Origin: DASZHJ01 sp963735465
GTDB lineage: Bacteria > Pseudomonadota > Alphaproteobacteria > ATCC43930 > CGMCC-115725
NCBI GenBank assembly: GCA_963735465.1
Contig: CAVTLA010000002.1
Location: 744,001-808,000, forward strand
Length of the DNA: 64,000 bases
Direction: 5' to 3'
Positions within the stretch are counted from its first letter, which is position 1; each line of letters opens with the position of its first letter. Positions 17,630 to 26,263 of this stretch are shown one piece after another. The translations under genes and the position numbers were made by a program. The notes beneath the pieces were generated by a model that did not search any database, was not told where the DNA came from, and worked only from the letters and a program-made list of their open reading frames with translations.

Positions 17630-20092
17630 TTATCCGGTTCTATACTCCGACGACTTGAAGGTCAGTCGCCGGGTCACCTCGGGCGCATCCGCGATCTTCC
17701 GGATATTGCCCCAGGTCTGCTTGTAGTTCGGGATGACGAGCTCGTTGACCCCCTTGGAGACGACGTTGCCCTGCGGCCCGGTCGGATAGGCGAAGAGCAT
17801 GAAGGTCTGCTTGCGCTTTGCCGTGGGCGTCGGGTTCACCATCGCCTGGGTCGAGCCGTTATCGTTGTAGACCTCGACGAGATCCCCGGCCTTAAGGCTC
17901 AGCTCCTGCATGTCCTGCGGGTTCATCTCGATGAAGGGCAGCGGCCAGCGGCCCATGACGAAGTCGTTGTTCTGATCGAGGTAGACCGACTGCCAGACGT
18001 GGTTGGCGCGGCCGTTGTTGATCAGGAACGGGAACTTCTCCTTCTCCTGCTGCTTGCCCTCTGCCTGCAGCCCGCGCCACTGGGTCGCCATGAAATGCGC
18101 CTTGCCGTCCTTGGCACCGAACTTGCCGTCGACGAAGAGACGCTTCGTGCCGATGATCTTGCCATCCTTGAAGTCGACCGCGGGCTCCTGGAATCCGTTG
18201 GTGCCCATCACGCGCAAGCGCTCGTAGGTCACGAACTTGCCGCCCGTCGCGTTCTTGTTGTAGCCGTCCATGAAGGCATCTTCTTCGGTCTTCCAGTCGT
18301 AGCCCTTGAACTTGTCGGCGATATCGTTCTTGCCGGCGGCGCGCCAGGATTTCTCGAGCGCCTGGGCGAGGCCCGCAACGACGAGGCAATCGGGCTTCGC
18401 ATTGCCCGGCGGATCCATGTACCGCTCGGTAAGCCGCATCCGCCGCTCGCCGTTCATCGAGGTAAGGTTCATCTCGCCGGAGGTCGCGGCCGGCAGGATC
18501 ACGTGAGCGTCCTCGCCGATCTTGCTCGGCACGATATCGACATCGACGCTGAACAGGCCGCCCTGGCGGATGGCACCCATGATGGCATCCACCAAAGCGG
18601 CACGATCCCCATAGGGCACGCTCGCCATCGCCGCCTTGACCATGTCCGTGCGCTTCTTGTAGACGCGCTTGAACTCGAGGGCATTGAGCGTCGTCTTGTA
18701 GTGATCGCAGGCCCAGATGTGATGGACGCCGCCCTTGCCGCCGATGATGAGCTGATCGACATAGGCCGCCGGCCGTCCCACATGGGCGTCCGAGGGCCGG
18801 ACATAGCCTTCCTGGTGGCCGCCCATGCGGACGCAGCCGCCGCCGGGCCGGCCGAGATTGCCGGTGGCAAGGGCGATGTTCACCAGAGCGCCGTTGGTCC
18901 GGTAGTTGTCGTTGCCCCAGATGAGACCCTTCTCGTAGGCGAACATGGTCCGCCGCCGCTTGCCCTCCTTGGGCTCGGCAATCCAGGCCGCTGCGGTGCG
19001 AATTTGATCGGCCGAAAGACCCGCCGTCTTCGAGGCATCCTCCAGGCTCACCTTGTTGGCCGTCAGCATCGCGTCGTAGTCCGCCGTTGACGCCCCGATG
19101 AACTCCTTATCGACCCAGCCCTTAGCCGCGATCTCGGTCATGAGCGCATTGAAGAGGATGAGATCGGTTCCAGGCTCGATCGCAAGGTGCAGCACCTTGT
19201 CTTTGCCGGCTTCGACCTCACAGGCATTGACGGTCGTGGTGCGGCGGGGATCGACGATGACGATGCGAGCTGCAGGATGGGCCTCGCCAGGTAGTTGCTG
19301 CTGCTTCTTCTGCATCGAGGTCCCGCGCAGGTTCGGCACCCAGTGATTGAGGAAGTAGTTGGTCTGCGTCTCGAGGGCGTTCGTGCCTACCGCGACGATG
19401 GTGTCTGCGAGCTCGGCGTCCTCGTAGCAGTTGTTGAGCTCGCCCACGCCCATATCGCGGGTCGCGTGGACCTCGGAATTGTAGGCCGGCCGATTATGGA
19501 TCCGGATATTCTTGATCTTCATGCTGGCGAAGTAGAGCTTGCCGGTAGCCCAGGTGTTCTCGTAGCCGCCACCGGCGCCGCCGTGATCGAAGGCGGAGAC
19601 AAAGAGACCGTCCTCACCCTGCTCCTCGATCACGCGTCGCGTTACCTCGGCGACGAGCGAGAGCGCGTCGTCCCAGGAGGTCGGATACATGCCGGAATAG
19701 CGGTAGACCATCGGCTCTGTCAGCCGCTGCGATTGCGTTCCAGTGACCTGCGAATAGGAGTTTTCACCCTGGCGGGCGCCACGAATGGAGCCGAGGCCTG
19801 AGTTGACCTCGCAGCCGTGGTCGGGCATCAGGACGAGATGCACGTCACGTCCGTTCTGCTTCACGATGTTGTACATCGCGGGTGAGAACCAGGCGGTCGT
19901 CTCGGGTGGCTGCTGCTTCGTGAGATCCACGCCGAAGAAGTTCTGGCCAGGCTTCGGGCCGCCCTGCTTGTCGACATCCCAGGAAACGGCCTTATACCCA
20001 CATCCTACGATGCAGTAGTGGCAGACGACGTTCTGGACCTTGGCGCCCTTGGGCGGGATCGGCAGCCGGTCGACGTTGCGTTTATAGGTCAT
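17630..20092 (-). CDS. aioA: arsenite oxidase large subunit AioA
   Basis: An 820-residue Mo-bis-MGD subunit of the DMSO reductase superfamily that oxidises arsenite to arsenate in the periplasm. The N-terminus has the CX2CX3C motif (Cys24, Cys27, Cys31) that binds a [3Fe-4S] cluster, as in known AioA, then typical AioA segments such as NRPAYNSEVHATRDMG, RGTSMQKKQQQLPGEAHPAARI and GGHQEGYVRPSD. There is no signal peptide of its own, as is normal: it is exported by the Tat signal on AioB. It follows aioB by 10 bp under a sigma-54 promoter. Confidence 0.98.
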   Translation of the reverse strand: MTYKRNVDRLPIPPKGAKVQNVVCHYCIVGCGYKAVSWDVDKQGGPKPGQNFFGVDLTKQQPPETTAWFSPAMYNIVKQNGRDVHLVLMPDHGCEVNSGLGSIRGARQGENSYSQVTGTQSQRLTEPMVYRYSGMYPTSWDDALSLVAEVTRRVIEEQGEDGLFVSAFDHGGAGGGYENTWATGKLYFASMKIKNIRIHNRPAYNSEVHATRDMGVGELNNCYEDAELADTIVAVGTNALETQTNYFLNHWVPNLRGTSMQKKQQQLPGEAHPAARIVIVDPRRTTTVNACEVEAGKDKVLHLAIEPGTDLILFNALMTEIAAKGWVDKEFIGASTADYDAMLTANKVSLEDASKTAGLSADQIRTAAAWIAEPKEGKRRRTMFAYEKGLIWGNDNYRTNGALVNIALATGNLGRPGGGCVRMGGHQEGYVRPSDAHVGRPAAYVDQLIIGGKGGVHHIWACDHYKTTLNALEFKRVYKKRTDMVKAAMASVPYGDRAALVDAIMGAIRQGGLFSVDVDIVPSKIGEDAHVILPAATSGEMNLTSMNGERRMRLTERYMDPPGNAKPDCLVVAGLAQALEKSWRAAGKNDIADKFKGYDWKTEEDAFMDGYNKNATGGKFVTYERLRVMGTNGFQEPAVDFKDGKIIGTKRLFVDGKFGAKDGKAHFMATQWRGLQAEGKQQEKEKFPFLINNGRANHVWQSVYLDQNNDFVMGRWPLPFIEMNPQDMQELSLKAGDLVEVYNDNGSTQAMVNPTPTAKRKQTFMLFAYPTGPQGNVVSKGVNELVIPNYKQTWGNIRKIADAPEVTRRLTFKSSEYRTG

Positions 20093-20102
20093 GATGGGAT
20101 CC

Positions 20103-20633
20103 TCAAGCGAAGAGCACGTTACTGAGACGGCCGTAGATCATGTCATCGACGGCCTCGGCATAGATGTCGCCCTTGCCGTCGACCCGGAGCCTGAACTGCG
20201 CCAGGTTCTGCGTCGCGTGCCCGAAGATCTCCTGACCGCCCTTCTCGCAGTCGAAGCGCGAGTAGTGGCCGGGGCAATTGAGCGTCTTGTCGGCGGTGAC
20301 GTAGTTGAGCGGGAAGCCCTTATGCGGGCAGAGCGTGGAGAAGGCGACGATGTCGCCGTCGGATCCGGCGCCTCCCTCGACGCGGCGCCCAAGCTTCAGC
20401 AACACACCGGGCGAATCTTTATCCGGGTAGGCGACCTGGACTGGCTGATCGACCTTGAGGTCTTTGACGTTCGCCAGGCGGCGGCTCGGATAGCTCACCA
20501 GCGCTATTGCGGGCGTTGCCAGCGCCTCGCTCGCCGGCAGCGCGCCGGCGGCGACCGTGGCGATAGTGGCTGTTGCCCCGCCCCTCAGGAACTGACGGCG
20601 GCCAACCTCGACTAATCGATCGCAGCGCTTCAT
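20103..20633 (-). CDS. aioB: arsenite oxidase small (Rieske) subunit AioB
   Basis: A 176-residue Rieske [2Fe-2S] subunit passing electrons from AioA to cytochrome c or a copper protein. Twin-arginine signal RRQFLR at residues 12-17; Rieske ligands Cys102/His104 in CPHKG and Cys120/His123 in CPGHYS. The disulfide cysteines seen in many Rieske proteins are replaced by Phe107 and Gly122, as described for the rhizobial NT-26-type AioB. First gene of the aioBA(-moaA) operon, about 25 bp downstream of a sigma-54 promoter's predicted start site. Confidence 0.97.
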   Translation of the reverse strand: MKRCDRLVEVGRRQFLRGGATATIATVAAGALPASEALATPAIALVSYPSRRLANVKDLKVDQPVQVAYPDKDSPGVLLKLGRRVEGGAGSDGDIVAFSTLCPHKGFPLNYVTADKTLNCPGHYSRFDCEKGGQEIFGHATQNLAQFRLRVDGKGDIYAEAVDDMIYGRLSNVLFA

Positions 20634-20668
20634 GCGTTTCCCCCGAAGGTTGGTGTTTTCGGAGGTAG

Positions 20669-20684
20669 CGCAATCGGCGTGCCA
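20669..20684 (-). promoter_or_regulatory. sigma-54 promoter of aioBA
   Basis: Reading the minus strand: TGGCAC, five bases, TTGCG, a consensus -24/-12 element. Transcription would start near 20658, 25 nt before aioB. It explains the need for the sigma-54 activator AioR encoded upstream. Confidence 0.92.
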
Positions 20685-20748
20685 ACATGAGCCGTACGCG
20701 CTAGCTCAACGATTTCAGGGAGCTGGACTTCACTACCTAGCCGGGCCA

Positions 20749-20764
20749 GTCCGATTTCTCGGAC
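20749..20764. promoter_or_regulatory. AioR upstream activator site 1 (candidate)
   Basis: The palindrome GTCCGATTTCTCGGAC, fitting GTCCGNNTTNNCGGAY with site 2. It is centred about 98 bp upstream of the predicted aioBA start. Confidence 0.65.
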
Positions 20765-20779
20765 GCATTCGGGCCGCGA

Positions 20780-20795
20780 GTCCGGATTTCCGGAT
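20780..20795. promoter_or_regulatory. AioR upstream activator site 2 (candidate)
   Basis: GTCCGGATTTCCGGAT, fitting the same GTCCGNNTTNNCGGAY pattern. Its centre is 31 bp (about three helical turns) from site 1, typical of paired sites for NtrC-type activators. Confidence 0.65.
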
Positions 20796-20939
20796 TCCCT
20801 CGACGACCACAGCGTCTTTATCGGCTAGTCCTCAAGCGGACGAATATTCCAAGATAAAACCGCTGCGGTGATCGACGCGCTCAACGCGATAGGAACACGG
20901 AGCGGCTAGACTACCCTCTGGCCAACGGCGGGGCCAAAA

Positions 20940-21122
20940 TTGGAGAAACCTACCGAACGTGGATTCTGGCGAGCCCGCGGGTTTCCCGGACTTCTTCAGG
21001 GCATTCTGGTCGGTGGCGGGATAGCCGGGTTTGCCGCATTTACTGGCTTCGATCCCCTTTTGATCGGCTGTCTCTCGGGGATCGGAACCGCGATCATCAT
21101 CATGATCTACCCGAATCCCTGA
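20940..21122 (+). CDS. small hydrophobic protein between aioB and aioR
   Basis: A 60-codon frame from a TTG, encoding a charged N-terminus (MEKPTERGFWRARG) and two hydrophobic stretches (about residues 18-35 and 38-57) containing Gly zippers. It is transcribed opposite to the aio genes and ends 26 bp before the aioR stop. The start codon is weak and no clear Shine-Dalgarno is seen. It could be a small inner-membrane peptide or a chance frame; not recognised. Confidence 0.35.
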   Translation: MEKPTERGFWRARGFPGLLQGILVGGGIAGFAAFTGFDPLLIGCLSGIGTAIIIMIYPNP

Positions 21123-21148
21123 GCATTCCCGCGACATAACCGCACCGA

Positions 21149-22480
21149 TCAGGAAGGCGGCTCCGTATGGACCGCGAACTTGCGCATCTTCTCGAAGAGC
21201 GTCGATCGCGAGATACCAAGCAACTTTGCGGCCTCGTCAACGCGGCCGCCCGACTTGTCGAGCGCGACCCGGATGTGATGGCGCTCGGCGCTTTCCCTCA
21301 CTTCGGAAAGGGTGGGAAGGTCGCCAGTGGGTGTCGACGGCTGGCCCGCGGCAGGGAACAGATCGTCCGGGCCGATCCAGGGATTGCTGGCGAGCGCCAC
21401 AGCACGCTCGATGCGATTGCGCAGCTCGCGCACGTTGCCGAGCCAGGGATGTGCCAGAACGGCTTGCTCCGCCATCGGTGTGAGACCGTGCACCGACCGA
21501 TCAAATGTATCCGCAAACTCAACGAGAAACCGCTTCACCAGGGGCAGGATATCGGCCTTCCGCTCGCGTAGCGGCGGCACAGCGACCGGGATCACGTTGA
21601 TGCGATAGTAGAGGTCGCGCCGGAACCGGTTTTGTGCGACGGCCTGCTCAAGATCGACGTTGGTCGCGCAGATGAGTCGAGCATCGGATTTCAGGATGGC
21701 CTCGCCGCCGACGCGCGTAAACACTTTGTCCTGGATGAGCCTCAACAGTTTCGCCTGCACCAGAAGCGGCAGTTCCGCTACTTCGTCCAGGAAGAGCACT
21801 CCACCTCGCGCACGCTCGACATAGCCCTCGTGGCGCCCGTGAGCCCCGGTGAAAGCTCCTTTCTCGTGACCGAAGAGTTCGCTTTCGAGAAGCTCTCACG
21901 GAATGGCGGCGCAGTTGACCGCCATGAACGGCGATTTGGCGCGTCGGGAGATGCCGTGCACGAACCGGGCGGCCACTTCCTTGCCGACGCCACTTTCGCC
22001 AGTGAACAGCAGCGAGCTGTCGATGTCGGCGACACGACGCAGGAGTTCCTCGATCCGCTTCATCGCCGATGACGATCCGATCACGCCGAGCGCGGCTCGC
22101 CCGGAGCGCTGCGCGATCAGATGATCGATCCGCTCGAGCAGATCGCCGATCGCATAGGGCTTGGCGATATAATCGACCGCGCCGGCCTTGGTAAGCCGGA
22201 CGGCCTGCTCGATCTGCCCGAACGCAGTCATGAACAGGACCGGCACTCCTCCCAGGATCGGCAGGGAGCTGAGGAACAGATCCTCGCCGGTGATGTCCGG
22301 AAGCCGGATATCGCAGATGAGGACATCGGGCTGTGCGGTCCTGAGGCTGGCCATCGCAGCCTTTCCGGTCTGCCACCAGGTGACGCCATATCCCTCGAGC
22401 TCGAGGCGATGCGCCAGGCTGCCTCCCATCACGGGATCGTCCTCGACGATCCCGACGACGGCGTGATCACGCAACTGCAT
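21149..22480 (-). pseudogene. aioR: aioR, sigma-54 response regulator (in-frame stop)
   Basis: An NtrC-type activator of arsenite oxidase genes. Receiver domain (residues 1-120; phospho-acceptor Asp57 in DVLICDIRLPD), AAA+ domain with Walker A GESGVGKE, and a C-terminal Fis-type helix-turn-helix (EAAKLLGISRSTLFEKM). A TGA at 21896-21898 (codon 195) interrupts NCAAIP-stop-ELLESELFGHE, just before the intact GAFTGA loop; the frame before and after is the same. Arg (CGA) is the residue commonly found there, so one C-to-T change explains it. Total about 443 codons. Overlaps aioS by 14 bp. Confidence 0.88.
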
Positions 22481-23921
22481 CGAGCCGCTCCTTTATGGCG
22501 AAGGGGATCGATACGGCAATCTCGGTACCCGTAGCGGGTCGGCGCACCCTGATATAGCCGCCGAGACGAACGACCAGGCGAACACAGGTCCAGAGGCCAA
22601 GGCCTGGCGTGCCTTCCGGCGGCGCCACGAATGCCGCCGGCTCCTCCAGCATCCGCGCCAGTGCCGCCGGAAGTCCCGGACCTTCATCCGAAATGGCGAT
22701 TGCCAGACACCGGCCCTCATTCTCGACCACCACCCGTATCGTGCCCTCGGGCGGCGACGCCGCGCAGGCGTTCAGCAGCAGGTTCAGGGTGATCTGCCGC
22801 ACCGCCGGGCCGTCGATCGCGATCGGCTCCTCGATCCGGTTGTGCCAATAGAGTGTGAGGCGGCGGGTGCCGGTCTCGTGTTGCACCAGGAAGGGCAAGT
22901 CATCGAGGTCGCGGGCCGTCAGCGTGGCAACGTCCGTGCCGCCCTTGTACGTGACCAGGGCCGCGCGGACGACGTTCCTGATGCCAGCAAGCCCTCGCTT
23001 CAGAAACTCCAGCGACTTCTGCAGGACCGCGGGATCGTTGCCGTGCGCCTGGATCGTATCGATGGCATTCAGCATTCCGCCCAGGGGATTGTTGACTTCG
23101 TGCGCCATGCCCGATGCCAGCTTTCCCAGCATCGCATACCGTTCCTGCTCGGCGAGACGGGATGCCAGCGTCTCGCGTTGGCTCAGCGCCGATGCCATCG
23201 CATTGAAGCGGTCGAAGATCTGTCCGAATTCGCTCGCGAGCGGTCCACGATGCCGTTCCGGAATGGGCTCGAAGCGTCCGTCCCGCGCGCGCTCGACATA
23301 GCTCGCGAGCACGCCAAGGGGCCGCAACATGCGCTTCACGGCAACATATCCGACGAGCGCAAACGCAAGGGCCAAGCCGCCATTCACCAGGATCAAGGTC
23401 AGCAGCACCTGGCGGCGGACGCGGAGGAGATCGGCAATATCGATCTCGGCCAAAATGCGCCCGATCGAGTAGTCTCCCTGGCGCAATGTCCGCGAGAGCC
23501 AAGCTCGGCCGGTATCGCCGTCGATGACGAGCCCGTTTTCCGTGGGGAAGCGCTTCCGCAGAATGTCCGGAAGCGTGCTCTGCACAGGAAACCGCACGGG
23601 ATCCGAGGCGGCTAGGACGTTGCCGCTTGGCAATTCGATGATCGAGTAGCGTGCATCGACACCCGCATATTGGCTTCGCGCGCGATCCAGGGCATCAAAG
23701 GCTTCCCAGACATCACCGCGCACGACTGCCGGCAGCACCGCAGCCGAGATGCCGTCGAGGTAGGCGTTGGTAAGGAGCCGGAGGTTGGTTTCCTGATCAT
23801 CGGCCAGCCGCGACAGCACGACTTGCGAGACCATGACGGCGACGGCGATCACGAGACCGGCAACCAAGAGCGGGACCTTGAGAGCGAGGGGCCAGGGTCT
23901 CCTATGGGGAATGCCGAACAT
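22467..23921 (-). CDS. aioS: sensor histidine kinase AioS
   Basis: 484 residues: TM1 about 12-36, a periplasmic domain of about 130 residues, TM2 about 171-195, HAMP, then a kinase core with H-box His274 in GMAHEVNNPLGG, N-box NLLLNACAAS, and ATP-lid motifs DEGPGL and GLGLW. It perceives arsenite through the periplasmic AioX and phosphorylates AioR. The start ATG overlaps the aioX stop (TGATG), and the 3' end overlaps aioR, giving a coupled aioX-aioS-aioR operon. Confidence 0.93.
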   Translation of the reverse strand: MFGIPHRRPWPLALKVPLLVAGLVIAVAVMVSQVVLSRLADDQETNLRLLTNAYLDGISAAVLPAVVRGDVWEAFDALDRARSQYAGVDARYSIIELPSGNVLAASDPVRFPVQSTLPDILRKRFPTENGLVIDGDTGRAWLSRTLRQGDYSIGRILAEIDIADLLRVRRQVLLTLILVNGGLALAFALVGYVAVKRMLRPLGVLASYVERARDGRFEPIPERHRGPLASEFGQIFDRFNAMASALSQRETLASRLAEQERYAMLGKLASGMAHEVNNPLGGMLNAIDTIQAHGNDPAVLQKSLEFLKRGLAGIRNVVRAALVTYKGGTDVATLTARDLDDLPFLVQHETGTRRLTLYWHNRIEEPIAIDGPAVRQITLNLLLNACAASPPEGTIRVVVENEGRCLAIAISDEGPGLPAALARMLEEPAAFVAPPEGTPGLGLWTCVRLVVRLGGYIRVRRPATGTEIAVSIPFAIKERLDAVA

Positions 23922-24814
23922 CAGACCTGAGCTTTCACGACACGCCACTTTTCCATCGTGCTCTGGTAGAGATCCGGATTGGCCGATGTAAAGCCGTCGA
24001 GCGCGAGGACCGCGAGGATCTCGCGGCCGAGGGTGTCCGAGGACATACCCAACAGTGCAGCCGAGATCGCCTTCGAGGTGGCCGTGTCGCGTGCCGTCTC
24101 CAGTCCAACCACGGGCGGGAATCCAAGCCACTCGGAGCGGTAGACGATGCGCGTCTTGCCGATGAACTCCGGCTCGCGCTCCTTCATCACGTCCCAGACG
24201 TAGCCGTCGATGCTGCCGCTCTCCGCAAGCCCCGAAGCAACCGCGCGGATGACATTGCGATGGCCATAAGTGAAGAAGGTATCCCGGAAGTACTGAGCAG
24301 GCGTCGTCTCGCGGAGCGCCAGCAGGTAGCGCGTGATCAGATAACCCGAGGTGCTGTCGGGATCGGAGAAGGCATGGACGGTGCCTCGGATCTCGTCGAA
24401 ACTCTCTGCCTTGCTCCTCTCGTTGACGACCACGTAGGTCTGATAGAGCGGCTTGTTGTGGTAGAGCGGCACCGCGAGCAGGGCGAGCTTGTCCTCGTAC
24501 TGCACATAGGGATCGTCGCAGATCCAGGCCGCGTCGAGCTGGCCCGACAGCAGCAGCGCCGTGATCTCCTGATAGGTGCGCCGCTTGACGAGCTGCACCG
24601 GCCGGCCGAGCTGCTGCACCAGGTACTTCTCGAGCATCGCGAGAAGCTCGATATCGCTGTCGAGAAAGACGGGCGTCAGGCCGAAGCTGACGGTTTCGCC
24701 AGCATCAGCAGCAAGTGGCCAGCCCATCAGGGTCATCGCAGCCGCAGATGCTGCTGCCCGCAAAACCGATCGACGCGTCACCCCGGCGCCGCGGTTTCCC
24801 CGCCCGGTCGGCAT
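23921..24814 (-). CDS. aioX: periplasmic arsenite-binding protein AioX
   Basis: 297 residues of the phosphonate/phosphate-binding-like (PhnD-type) fold that binds As(III) and signals to AioS. A Tat-type signal carries RR at residues 14-15 (TRRSVLRAA) with cleavage near ADAGE. The body has AAWICDDPYVQYE, whose Cys99 corresponds to the arsenite-binding Cys region of known AioX, and PDSTSGYLITRYLLAL. The start at 24814 follows GGGGAG. First gene of the minus-strand regulatory operon. Confidence 0.93.
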   Translation of the reverse strand: MPTGRGNRGAGVTRRSVLRAAASAAAMTLMGWPLAADAGETVSFGLTPVFLDSDIELLAMLEKYLVQQLGRPVQLVKRRTYQEITALLLSGQLDAAWICDDPYVQYEDKLALLAVPLYHNKPLYQTYVVVNERSKAESFDEIRGTVHAFSDPDSTSGYLITRYLLALRETTPAQYFRDTFFTYGHRNVIRAVASGLAESGSIDGYVWDVMKEREPEFIGKTRIVYRSEWLGFPPVVGLETARDTATSKAISAALLGMSSDTLGREILAVLALDGFTSANPDLYQSTMEKWRVVKAQV

Positions 24815-24895
24815 CTCAGTCTCCCCATTACCCCGGGCCTTCGCCCGCATTATTTCAGTCACGTTACAACCGTTTCGAGATTTGTGGAAGTCTCG

Positions 24896-24922
24896 TTGAC
24901 TGTCACTGATCAGCCGTATAGT
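24896..24922 (+). promoter_or_regulatory. candidate promoter of the plus-strand ars operon
   Basis: TTGACT (24896-24901) and TATAGT (24917-24922) with a short 15-nt spacer, in the divergent region between aioX and the DUF1127 gene. No obvious ArsR operator palindrome was recognised here. Confidence 0.4.
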
Positions 24923-24953
24923 TTCGATTTTGGTGGAAATATCGGAGGCCCGA

Positions 24954-25220
24954 GTGCGCGGCCTTGTGTTTGATCGACATGATTGGGAGGGAAGCCGGTG
25001 CTGTCGGCCGCCGGCGACGCCCAGCTGGCGCAATCGGGTCAATATTTTCGCGGGCGTGTGTCGCTGGATCGTAGCCTACCGCGAACGGAGGACGTTCGAG
25101 GAGCTCGACGATCATCTGCTCGACGATATCGGCGTGGACGTAGAGAGCTCGCGACGCAAGACATCAGCAAAGAGGCGCGCATTCCAGCGCTTGTGGCGGA
25201 CCCCAAACGGAGGAATCTAG
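24954..25220 (+). CDS. DUF1127 domain protein heading the ars operon
   Basis: An 88-residue protein with a C-terminal DUF1127 segment: RWIVAYRERRTFEELDDHLLDDIGVD. DUF1127 proteins are small, Arg-rich alphaproteobacterial proteins; some bind RNA or affect phosphate and carbon metabolism. The GTG at 24954 has GGAGG 5 nt upstream; an in-frame TTG at 24930 is weaker. It ends 5 bp before arsR, so it is probably co-transcribed with arsR-arsC-arsC-aqpS. A role in arsenic response is inferred only from position. Confidence 0.75.
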   Translation: MRGLVFDRHDWEGSRCCRPPATPSWRNRVNIFAGVCRWIVAYRERRTFEELDDHLLDDIGVDVESSRRKTSAKRRAFQRLWRTPNGGI

Positions 25221-25225
25221 GCGAC

Positions 25226-25612
25226 ATGAAGATGACGACTGCTCGCGTAACCGCCGCGCTGGGAGCCCTGGCACAAGAGACTCGACTGGCTCTCTTCCGA
25301 CTGCTGGTGGAGTGCGGCCCGAACGGGATGTCGGCGGGCTTGCTGGCTGACCGGCTCCGCGTCCCGCCGTCATCGCTGTCCTTCCACCTCCGGGCGTTGG
25401 AGAACGCGGGCCTGATCACTCAGCACCGACTGAGCCGGCAGATCATCTACGCCGCCGAATTCTCGACAATGAATGATCTCGTCGTCTTCCTGACGAAGAA
25501 TTGCTGCGGCCAGGCCGAGAGCTGCGCTCCGGTCTGCAATCCCGGTGCAGTCCCGGTCAATGCAGCCGAGGACCGCGCGGCGCCCGCCGGCGTTCGACGG
25601 CAGCGATCATGA
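25226..25612 (+). CDS. arsR: ArsR family arsenite-responsive repressor
   Basis: A 128-residue winged-helix repressor: ALAQETRLALFRLLVE, then the recognition region VPPSSLSFHLRALENAGLI. The C-terminal Cys93-Cys94 and Cys100 (CCGQAESC) match the As(III)-binding arrangement of Acidithiobacillus ferrooxidans-type ArsR (two adjacent Cys, five residues, Cys); a further Cys104 follows. It would bind DNA until As(III) or Sb(III) is bound. Precedes two arsC genes and a MIP channel gene on the same strand. Confidence 0.92.
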   Translation: MKMTTARVTAALGALAQETRLALFRLLVECGPNGMSAGLLADRLRVPPSSLSFHLRALENAGLITQHRLSRQIIYAAEFSTMNDLVVFLTKNCCGQAESCAPVCNPGAVPVNAAEDRAAPAGVRRQRS

Positions 25613-25685
25613 TGATGACCATGACCAGGATGATCACCATTCTGACGCCCCCCTGCGCAGCGGACCTTGAACGTCGAGAACAGCC

Positions 25686-26210
25686 ATGACGCGGCCCTAC
25701 AACGTCCTCTTTCTCTGCACCGGCAATTCGGCCCGGAGCATCATGGCCGAGGTGATCCTGCGTCAGTGGGGCCGAGATCGCTTTCAAGCCTTCAGCGCAG
25801 GAAGTCATCCACGCGGCGAGATCCATCCAGCGGCGCTTGAGATCCTCAAGAGGCTGCATCATTCGACCGATGGCCTGCGCAGCAAGAATTGGAACGAGTT
25901 CGCTCAGCCCGATAGCCCGCCATTGGATTTCGTCTTCACGGTCTGCGACCGGGCGGCGGGCGAGATCTGTCCGCTCTGGCCCGGGCAGCCGATGACGGCC
26001 CATTGGGGCCTCGAGGATCCTGCCGCTTTCGAGGGGCCCGCGGACAAGCAGAGGGAGCTGTTTCGCCGGGTCTATCTTGAGCTCGATAGCCGCATCAAGA
26101 TCTTCACCAGCCTGCCGCTCGGGAAGCTCGATCGCCTGAGCCTCCAGAAGCAACTGGATCAGATCGGCAAGTCACATGCCGTGGAAGGCGAGTTGCCGAA
26201 GACCGGCTAG
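25686..26210 (+). CDS. arsC: arsenate reductase ArsC, LMW-phosphatase type (copy 1)
   Basis: A 174-residue low-molecular-weight protein-tyrosine-phosphatase-fold reductase converting arsenate to arsenite. P-loop CTGNSARS near residue 11 (C-X5-R) and two further Cys in VFTVCDRAAGEICPLWPG that relay the disulfide to thioredoxin. The aspartate loop lies in MTAHWGLEDPAA. A paralogue follows 53 bp downstream. It detoxifies intracellular arsenate, including arsenate made by AioBA that re-enters through phosphate uptake. Confidence 0.94.
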   Translation: MTRPYNVLFLCTGNSARSIMAEVILRQWGRDRFQAFSAGSHPRGEIHPAALEILKRLHHSTDGLRSKNWNEFAQPDSPPLDFVFTVCDRAAGEICPLWPGQPMTAHWGLEDPAAFEGPADKQRELFRRVYLELDSRIKIFTSLPLGKLDRLSLQKQLDQIGKSHAVEGELPKTG

Positions 26211-26263
26211 ATCCCGGCTGTCGATAGTTGCTATTTCCCGACCCCTGCATTTCGAGCCATCCG

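Noticed and set aside
21896..21898. TGA in aioR as selenocysteine or programmed readthrough
   Set aside because: No SECIS-like hairpin or known selenoprotein in this family; Arg is the usual residue, so a mutation or error fits better.
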